From an uncultured Vampirovibrio sp. (GTDB taxonomy: Bacteria; Cyanobacteriota; Vampirovibrionia; Gastranaerophilales; Gastranaerophilaceae), in assembly GCA_910584405.1 (NCBI GenBank), contig CAJUAL010000020.1, positions 1-16,998 on the forward strand: a DNA stretch of 16,998 nt, in the 5' to 3' direction. A model generated the notes under the pieces. It made no database searches and was not told where the DNA came from. It worked only from the letters and a program-made list of their open reading frames with translations. The position numbers were made by a program, and so were the translations under genes. Positions 12,130 through 16,998 of the stretch are shown in pieces; within the stretch, counting starts at the first letter, position 1, and each line of letters begins with the position of its first letter.

Positions 12130-13170
12130 ATGAAGTCAATACAGTATTATGCGCCAAAGGACATAAGATTTGAAGAAGTTTCGATAAAACCACCTGAAGA
12201 AGGTGAAGTTGTCGTAAAAGTTATGTCTGCATTAACTTGCGGAACTGATGTGAAAACTTTTCGCCGCGGTCATCCTGTATTGATTAAAGAAGTTCCGTCA
12301 GGATTCGGGCATGAGTTTGCTGGAGTTATAGAAAAACTCGGACGCGGAGTTGAAGGCTTTAAAGTTGGTGACAGAGTTGTTGCCGCTAATTCTGCACCTT
12401 GCGGTGAGTGTTTTTATTGTAAGCGTGAAGAGTATAACTTATGCGAAAATTTAAATCTGCTAAACGGAGCTTACGCACAATTCATAACTGTTCCTGCTCG
12501 TATTGTTAAAAAAAATATGCTTATTTTACCGAACGATTTAAGTTTTGACAGGGCTGCTTTTTGTGAGCCTTTAGCTAATGTTGTTCACGGAGCTGAAAGA
12601 ACAGGTATAAAACAAGGTGATACTGTCGGAATTATCGGGATTGGACCAATTGGTTTGATGTTTGCTCGTATTGCAAAACTTATGGGTGCAAGGGTTATCG
12701 TTGGCGGGCGTAATCCTATGAAATTAAAAGCGGCAGAAGATTTTGCTCATGCTGATGAGATTATTGATTTGAAAAAATATCCTAATCCTGTCAAAATTTT
12801 TAAAGAATTTTCAGATAGCGGTAAAGGGCTTGATGTCGCGGTTGAATGTGTAGGGTTACCTGAAATTTGGGAACAGATTTTTGATTGCGTAAGACCGGGC
12901 GGTACAGTACATTTTTTTGGCGGTTGTAAATCAGGTTCTAAGGTTACTTTTGACACAACAAAAATGCATTACGGTGATATTAAGATGATGAGCGTGTTTC
13001 ATCATACTCCGAAGTATTTTAGAAAAGCGCTAGATTATATTGCATCAGGTGATGTGGAAGTTGAAAAACTTATCACGGATACTTTGCCTTTAGAAAAAGT
13101 TGAATACGCTATGGAAGAACATATTGCAGGGCGTGCGATTAAGTTCTTGATTAAACCTAATCAAGAATAG
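12130..13170 (+). CDS. Zinc-dependent MDR dehydrogenase, NADP-type signature
   Basis: A second zinc MDR enzyme, 346 aa, the normal family length. Catalytic zinc ligands are Cys37 (LTCGTD), His61/Glu62 (GHE) and Glu146 (CEPLAN); the structural zinc is bound by Cys91, Cys94, Cys97 and Cys105. The nucleotide fold starts at IIGIGPIG. The end of its second strand reads VGGRNPMK, without an acidic residue and with Arg194, which suggests NADP(H), unlike the Asp of the MDR protein at 10421. It is closest in style to sorbitol, threonine or galactitol-phosphate dehydrogenases, but the substrate is not determined. An in-frame TTG at 12112 would add six residues. I chose ATG 12130 because MKSIQYYAPKDIRFEE is a normal family start. 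Neither start has a clear Shine-Dalgarno, and a strong terminator ends about 26 nt upstream, so the promoter must be very close. Confidence 0.9.
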   Translation: MKSIQYYAPKDIRFEEVSIKPPEEGEVVVKVMSALTCGTDVKTFRRGHPVLIKEVPSGFGHEFAGVIEKLGRGVEGFKVGDRVVAANSAPCGECFYCKREEYNLCENLNLLNGAYAQFITVPARIVKKNMLILPNDLSFDRAAFCEPLANVVHGAERTGIKQGDTVGIIGIGPIGLMFARIAKLMGARVIVGGRNPMKLKAAEDFAHADEIIDLKKYPNPVKIFKEFSDSGKGLDVAVECVGLPEIWEQIFDCVRPGGTVHFFGGCKSGSKVTFDTTKMHYGDIKMMSVFHHTPKYFRKALDYIASGDVEVEKLITDTLPLEKVEYAMEEHIAGRAIKFLIKPNQE

Positions 13171-13186
13171 AATCTTTATTTTTATC
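13144..13186. terminator. Hairpin in the overlapping 3' ends of two convergent genes
   Basis: TTCTTGATTA (13144-13153) pairs perfectly with TAATCAAGAA (13158-13167) around AACC. It lies in the last codons of the MDR gene and, on the other strand, in the last codons and stop of the unknown gene. On the plus strand the sequence TAGAATCTTTATTTTTATC follows, a reasonable T-rich tail, so it can end plus-strand transcription. On the minus strand no T-tract follows. Confidence 0.6.
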
Positions 13187-14347
13187 AAGCAGTTTGTTTA
13201 AATTCTTATCTTCAATATCTTCTATGCGTATGTCTTCAATTCGAGGTTTTCTTTTTGCGGCTTTTTTAGGCTTATAAATCAATGTTGGCGCTTCAACTTT
13301 GGCTCTTGATTCGGTATTTTGGGCAAAAATTTCATTCATATATTCGTTGAATTTATCTAAAATACCTCTTTCTTCGGCTTCTTCTTCCGTATAAACCTGT
13401 AAATATCCTTCATCATCTATTAATGGTTTTCCTGCAATACTAGATGGTAAGAATTCTTTTGAGTCAGAGGCAATATTCAAATATTTTTTGCTTCCGTCTT
13501 TTGCGGTTTCTATAAACGAAATATATAAAAACGGAGGTGTAACATCTTTTATCATACTTTTATAAATTTTAAGAGTGTTTCCGTTTGAAGTTGTAAGATT
13601 TAGTCCTAAAATTTGACCGGATCTTGGTGATATTGTAGGTGTTACGTGCGGCGGGAATTTTGTTCCCTGTGCAAATAATTTTGAAACATCATCGGTTGTA
13701 TATGTTTTTTCAATGTTTGGTTCTTGTTTAGGTTTTCTTTTATATCCGACTTTTGGTCCTGACTTTTGGCGCGGGAAAAGTTCATCATAATTTTGCAGAT
13801 ATTGGTGATATTTTTCAACTTCTGCATTTATAAATTCAGCATATTTTGGAAGTCCTGATGCCTGAATTTCAGTGTCTGTCATGTATCTGAATTTTGGCGG
13901 AATTACGTAAGGTGCATTTGGGTCGATATTTTTTATAACCCTGTTTGGCGTTTCAACTAACAGATGTGTTGTTGACTCTTTTCCTTCTATGATAAATCTT
14001 AGTAAGTTGTTTGATTTGTTTCTGCTTTGTAATACTGTTACAAGTTCATCGGTTTCGGGGTTTTTAAATGTTAATCCTTGTTTATTGTTTCTTCTTATCA
14101 GAGATTCGTAACGTTCTCTTATTTTACGGGCTTTTAGGGGGCTTGTTTTTAGGTTGTCAAAATAATCTTTTATTTTAGAGTAGTTATCCTGTATGTTTTG
14201 TAATGTGTCTTGTGTGTCTTGATGCAGGATTCCGAATTCACACCTGTCTATGTGCGGTTGTGATAAATTGGGAACTGTTTTCCTTTGTTTTTGTGCTGTA
14301 AATTGTGTGTTATATAAATTTAATGCAGAAATTTTTTGAATTAACAT
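13157..14347 (-). CDS. Unknown 396-aa protein with QFTA-type N-terminus
   Basis: I do not recognise this protein. The longest frame starts at 14377, but ATG 14347 is preceded by AAAAAAGGA 7-8 nt upstream, so I start there. The N-terminus MLIQKISALNLYNTQFTAQKQRK is a short segment ending in an aromatic QFTA motif, similar in style to the YISFGES start of the 2557 gene. The middle holds a Pro-rich, basic stretch (RQKSGPKVGYKRKPKQE). A probable beta-rich region follows (ILGLNLTTSNGNTLKIYKS, PPFLYISFIETAKDGSKKYLNI). The C-terminus is a highly charged tail with Lys-rich KPKKAAKRKPR and a small internal repeat RIEDIRIEDIED. There is no signal peptide, membrane span or enzyme motif. It overlaps the MDR gene at 12130 tail to tail by 14 bp. 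The basic segments suggest binding to nucleic acid or an acidic partner, but this is speculative. Confidence 0.8.
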   Translation of the reverse strand: MLIQKISALNLYNTQFTAQKQRKTVPNLSQPHIDRCEFGILHQDTQDTLQNIQDNYSKIKDYFDNLKTSPLKARKIRERYESLIRRNNKQGLTFKNPETDELVTVLQSRNKSNNLLRFIIEGKESTTHLLVETPNRVIKNIDPNAPYVIPPKFRYMTDTEIQASGLPKYAEFINAEVEKYHQYLQNYDELFPRQKSGPKVGYKRKPKQEPNIEKTYTTDDVSKLFAQGTKFPPHVTPTISPRSGQILGLNLTTSNGNTLKIYKSMIKDVTPPFLYISFIETAKDGSKKYLNIASDSKEFLPSSIAGKPLIDDEGYLQVYTEEEAEERGILDKFNEYMNEIFAQNTESRAKVEAPTLIYKPKKAAKRKPRIEDIRIEDIEDKNLNKLLDKNKDSILD

Positions 14348-14424
14348 AATTTTTCCTTTTTTTATTTTAAAAAACATAAAAATATTTTTTGCTTTTTATC
14401 TTTTTCTTCCCCTATACTTACCCC

Positions 14425-14453
14425 TTGTAAAAAAAGTTTGAGTGTATGATAAT
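14425..14453 (+). promoter_or_regulatory. Predicted promoter of the radical SAM gene
   Basis: TTGTAA (14425-14430) and GATAAT (14448-14453) are 17 bp apart, with a predicted start near 14460 and a leader of about 15 nt. This places the upstream in-frame GTG at 14442 outside the transcript and supports the start at 14475. Confidence 0.6.
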
Positions 14454-14474
14454 TTTACTGTTGAGGTGGATGAT

Positions 14475-15092
14475 ATGTCAAATATTTTAGTTTATGAATT
14501 AGAAAAAAAAGTTTATATAAATTTAACTAATCGTTGTACAAATGAATGTATATTTTGCTTAAGGCAAGATAAAGATGATGTATGCGGTCAGGAATTGTGG
14601 CTTGATAATGAAGATTTTACAAGCGATGATGTAATTGAACAACTAAAAAAGTTTGATATTTCAAATGGTGTAGTTTTTTGCGGATATGGCGAGCCGATGC
14701 TTAAGTTTGAAGTTTTGCGTCGTGTTGCCAAATATATTAAAGATAACTACCCGAATGCAAAAATTAGAGTAAATACTAACGGGCATGCTAATTTTATTTA
14801 TAAAAAGAATGTAGTGCCGGATCTTGCGGGATTGGTTGATGAATTTTCAGTAAGTTTAAATGCCTCATCAAGTGAAGAATATGACGAGCTTTCTCAACCA
14901 AAATTTGAGGGAGCATATGAGGAAGTTAAAAAGTTTATTAAATGCTCGTCCAATGCAGGAATTAAGACGGTAGCTTCTATTGTTGACGGGTATAAAGGAA
15001 GAAGACTCGATGTTGAAAAATGCCGTCAAATAGCAAATGAACTGGGTGCAGAATTAAGAGTTCGTGAATGGATTCAAAACGGGTATTCATAA
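14475..15092 (+). CDS. Radical SAM protein, TatD-associated type
   Basis: A 205-aa iron-sulfur enzyme. The N-terminal CTNECIFC (Cys21, Cys25, Cys28) is the CxxxCxxC motif that binds the [4Fe-4S] cluster used to cleave S-adenosylmethionine to a radical, and GYGEP (71-74) is the SAM-binding GGEP-like motif. The start VYELEKKVYINLTNRCTNEC closely resembles the small radical SAM proteins found next to, or fused with, TatD nucleases (TIGR04038 group). Their substrate is, to my knowledge, undetermined. At 205 aa it has only the core partial barrel, with no SPASM or other auxiliary cluster domain. I start at ATG 14475, which has GAGGTGG 5 nt upstream; the longer frame from GTG 14442 begins before the predicted -10. 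No tatD is seen in the window, so the usual partner is missing locally. Confidence 0.9.
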   Translation: MSNILVYELEKKVYINLTNRCTNECIFCLRQDKDDVCGQELWLDNEDFTSDDVIEQLKKFDISNGVVFCGYGEPMLKFEVLRRVAKYIKDNYPNAKIRVNTNGHANFIYKKNVVPDLAGLVDEFSVSLNASSSEEYDELSQPKFEGAYEEVKKFIKCSSNAGIKTVASIVDGYKGRRLDVEKCRQIANELGAELRVREWIQNGYS

Positions 15093-15119
15093 TTTAAATA
15101 AATTTTCATGTAAAAAAAG

Positions 15120-15149
15120 TCTGTACACCTTTGTGTATGGATTTTTTTT
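15120..15149 (+). terminator. Intrinsic terminator after the radical SAM gene
   Basis: TCTGTACAC (15120-15128) pairs with GTGTATGGA (15133-15141), including two G-U pairs, around CTTT. A run of eight T (15142-15149) follows directly, and the A-run before the stem (15112-15118) can extend pairing. This is a textbook rho-independent terminator. Confidence 0.88.
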
Positions 15150-15158
15150 ATGTATTTT

Positions 15159-15176
15159 TTGTAATAAAAATTACAT
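15159..15176. promoter_or_regulatory. Dyad operator upstream of the acetate-CoA ligase gene
   Basis: TTGTAATAAAAATTACAT contains the perfect inverted repeat TGTAAT-AAAA-ATTACA (15160-15175). It has the same layout (7-bp arms, N4 spacer) as the adhE dyad and differs mainly in G/C to A/T at the fifth position of each arm. It also fits the GTA-N8-TAC pattern of the cyanobacterial CRP-family regulator NtcA. It is centred about 40 bp upstream of the predicted start, the place where CRP-family activators contact RNA polymerase. Confidence 0.6.
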
Positions 15177-15194
15177 CAAAAATTCTGTTTTGTG

Positions 15195-15200
15195 TATAAT
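15195..15200 (+). promoter_or_regulatory. -10 element of the acetate-CoA ligase promoter
   Basis: A perfect TATAAT lies 30 nt before the start codon. The hexamer 17-18 bp upstream (TACATC or TTACAT) is a poor -35 and coincides with the right arm of the dyad at 15159-15176, suggesting dependence on an activator. Confidence 0.6.
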
Positions 15201-15230
15201 TAAGGTATAGAACTAAGAAAGGATTACGAC

Positions 15231-16998
15231 ATGACAAATTTAGACAAAATTATGAAACCAAAAGCCATTGCGGTAATTGGTGCTTCAACAAAAGAACACA
15301 CAATCGGTTCAGATATTATGAAAAGATTGCAAGAATACAAATTCAACGGTAAAATCTATCCTGTAAATCCAAAAGGTGGAATTATTGAAGGTTTACAAGC
15401 TTATACTTCAGTAAAAGAAATTCCTGGTGAAGTAGATTTAGCTATTATCGTTGTTAACGCTAAATTCGTTTTGGATACAATTGATCAATGCCACGAAAAA
15501 GGTATTAAAGGTTTATGTATTATTACTGCCGGATTCAAAGAAACCGGTAAAGAAGGTGCAGAAGCTGAAAAAGCATTACTTGCAAAAGTTAGAGAATATG
15601 GTATGAGATGTGTTGGTCCTAACTGTTTGGGTGTTGTAAATACAGATCCTGAAGTTAGAATGGACGGATGTTTCGCAGAATCTTTACCTGAACGCGGACA
15701 TATCGGTTTCGTTTCTCAATCAGGTGCTTTAGGCGGCGGTATTTTGAATATCCTTAAAGACCTTAACCTTGGTTTTGCTCAATTCATTTCTATCGGTAAC
15801 CAAGCTGATGTTAACGCTGAAACAGCTTTAGAATACTGGGAAAATGAAGAAGATGTTGAACAAATTCTTCTATATATGGAGTCTATTCAAAATCCTTCAA
15901 ACTTCAGAAAATTAGCTTCAAGAATTTCTAAGAAAAAACCTGTACTTGCTTTAAAAGCAGGACGTTCAGCAGCAGGTGCTTCAGCAGCATCTTCTCACAC
16001 AGGTTCACTTGCAGGTGCAGATAAAGCTGCTAACGCTTTATTAAACCAATCAGGTGTAATCAGAGAATATTCTTTGAAAAACTTATTTGCAACAGCTAAA
16101 GTTTTTGCAAACTGCCCTATTCCAAAAGGTGACAGAGTTGCAATTATCACAAACTCAGGCGGCCCTGGTATCATGGCAACCGATGCTGTTTGTGAATATG
16201 GTATGCAAATGGCTCAAATTACAGACTCTACTAAAGAAACTTTAAGAAGCTTCTTGCCATCTGCAGCTTCTGTTAAAAACCCAATCGATATGATTGCTTC
16301 AGCTCCTATCGAACACTACAAAGAAACATTAAAAACAGTTATCGCTGACCCTAATGTTGATATGATTATGGTTATTTACTTACCGTTCTTAGGTTTGAAA
16401 GATATTGATGTTGCTAAAGCCGTTATGGAAATCAAATCTCAATACCCTGAAAAACCTGTTATCGGTGTATTTATGACTAAGAATGATTTCTTTACAAAAC
16501 TTTCTGATTTAGATGTTAATATGCCGTTCTTTATGTATGCTGAAGAAGCAGCTGACGGATTCAACAGATTAAATCAACAAAGAAAATGGATGGAAAGACC
16601 TGAAGGTCAAATCCCTGTATTTGATGTAGATAGAGAAAAAGCAAAACAAATTATCAGACAATCACTATCAGAAGGTCGTGCTCAATTAACAACTCGTGAA
16701 TCAATCGATGTATTGGATGCTTACGGTATCAGAGTATGTAAATCAGGTTTTGCAACAACTGAAGAAGAAGTTGTAGAAGTTGGTAACTCAATCGGATACC
16801 CTGTTGTTATGAAAATGACTTCAAAAACAACATCTCACAAAACTGATGTTGGCGGTGTAAGAGTTAATATCGGCTCTGAAGAACAATTAAGAGCTGAATA
16901 TAAAGATTTAATCGCTAAGTTAACAGAAAAAGGACTTATCGACGGTCTTGAAGGTGTAATCATTCAAGAAATGGTTAAAGGCAACCGTGAAATGGTTT
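15231..16998 (+). CDS. ADP-forming acetate-CoA ligase, fused alpha-beta subunits (C-terminus beyond window)
   Basis: This enzyme converts acetyl-CoA (or another acyl-CoA), ADP and phosphate to the acid, ATP and CoA, conserving energy in fermentation without phosphotransacetylase and acetate kinase. The 589 visible codons show a CoA-binding Rossmann domain at the start (IAVIGAS near residue 13). Succinyl-CoA-ligase-like domains follow (GPNCLGV, GFVSQSGALG), and the catalytic histidine that carries the phosphate is His256 in SSHTGS. From about residue 470 an ATP-grasp domain begins, with VVMKMTSKTTSHKTDVGGV and a second His at 536. Full-length relatives have about 700 residues, so roughly 100 are missing at the right edge. 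The start ATG at 15231 has AAAGGA 9 nt upstream. Together with AdhE it defines the two ends of acetyl-CoA fermentation. Protein acetyltransferase (Pat) fusions share this fold, so a GNAT domain beyond the edge cannot be excluded. Confidence 0.93.
   Translation, partial: MTNLDKIMKPKAIAVIGASTKEHTIGSDIMKRLQEYKFNGKIYPVNPKGGIIEGLQAYTSVKEIPGEVDLAIIVVNAKFVLDTIDQCHEKGIKGLCIITAGFKETGKEGAEAEKALLAKVREYGMRCVGPNCLGVVNTDPEVRMDGCFAESLPERGHIGFVSQSGALGGGILNILKDLNLGFAQFISIGNQADVNAETALEYWENEEDVEQILLYMESIQNPSNFRKLASRISKKKPVLALKAGRSAAGASAASSHTGSLAGADKAANALLNQSGVIREYSLKNLFATAKVFANCPIPKGDRVAIITNSGGPGIMATDAVCEYGMQMAQITDSTKETLRSFLPSAASVKNPIDMIASAPIEHYKETLKTVIADPNVDMIMVIYLPFLGLKDIDVAKAVMEIKSQYPEKPVIGVFMTKNDFFTKLSDLDVNMPFFMYAEEAADGFNRLNQQRKWMERPEGQIPVFDVDREKAKQIIRQSLSEGRAQLTTRESIDVLDAYGIRVCKSGFATTEEEVVEVGNSIGYPVVMKMTSKTTSHKTDVGGVRVNIGSEEQLRAEYKDLIAKLTEKGLIDGLEGVIIQEMVKGNREMV

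Noticed and set aside
15231..16998. Succinate-CoA ligase alpha subunit
   Set aside because: The frame continues past the alpha-type domains into an ATP-grasp beta-type domain (TSHKTDVGGV), the fused layout of ADP-forming acyl-CoA ligases; separate sucC/sucD genes would not show it.

Overview
The window is low-GC, densely packed bacterial DNA. It reads like an anaerobic fermenter: ethanol formation (adhE), acetate/ATP formation through an ADP-forming acyl-CoA ligase, a reverse rubrerythrin, and no respiratory genes. My best guess at the lineage is a gut member of the Gastranaerophilales (Melainabacteria/Vampirovibrionia, the non-photosynthetic sister group of Cyanobacteria). This rests on metabolism, base composition and short 'SFG/QFTA'-type N-termini on unknown proteins that I associate with that group from memory. 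No 16S or ribosomal gene is present to confirm it.

Layout. 1-2126 (-): adhE, cut by the left edge. 2127-2556: a gene-free regulatory stretch with a perfect palindromic operator, further palindromes, a 15-bp direct repeat, and a near-consensus promoter driving a small orphan protein (2557-2868). 2994-4673: a single-domain rhodanese whose Shine-Dalgarno lies inside a perfect hairpin, then a secreted or periplasmic ten-repeat TPR protein. 4712-6898: leucyl aminopeptidase (pepA) with its own extended -10 promoter, then an unknown 235-aa protein, each followed by a strong hairpin terminator. 6984-7931 (-): reverse rubrerythrin and thioredoxin. 8022-10356 (+): a DEDDh exonuclease and a UhpC-like organophosphate transporter, 13 nt apart. 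10421-13170: two zinc-dependent MDR dehydrogenases on either side of two small genes, one coiled-coil and one membrane protein. 13157-14347 (-): an unknown protein that overlaps the second MDR gene tail to tail. 14475-15092: a radical SAM protein of the TatD-associated type. 15231-16998: an ADP-forming acetate-CoA ligase, cut by the right edge.

How they fit together. AdhE and the ADP-forming ligase draw on the same acetyl-CoA pool, one disposing of NADH as ethanol and the other making ATP with acetate. Each has a similar 18-bp dyad (TTGTRAT-N4-ATYACAW) about 40-43 bp upstream of its predicted transcription start, in a promoter with a poor -35. This suggests common control by a CRP/FNR-family activator or a Rex-type redox regulator. 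Rubrerythrin and thioredoxin fit peroxide and thiol defence in an anaerobe. The hexose-phosphate-type transporter and the MDR dehydrogenases suggest sugar-phosphate or polyol use. No mobile elements, CRISPR arrays, tRNA or rRNA genes were seen.
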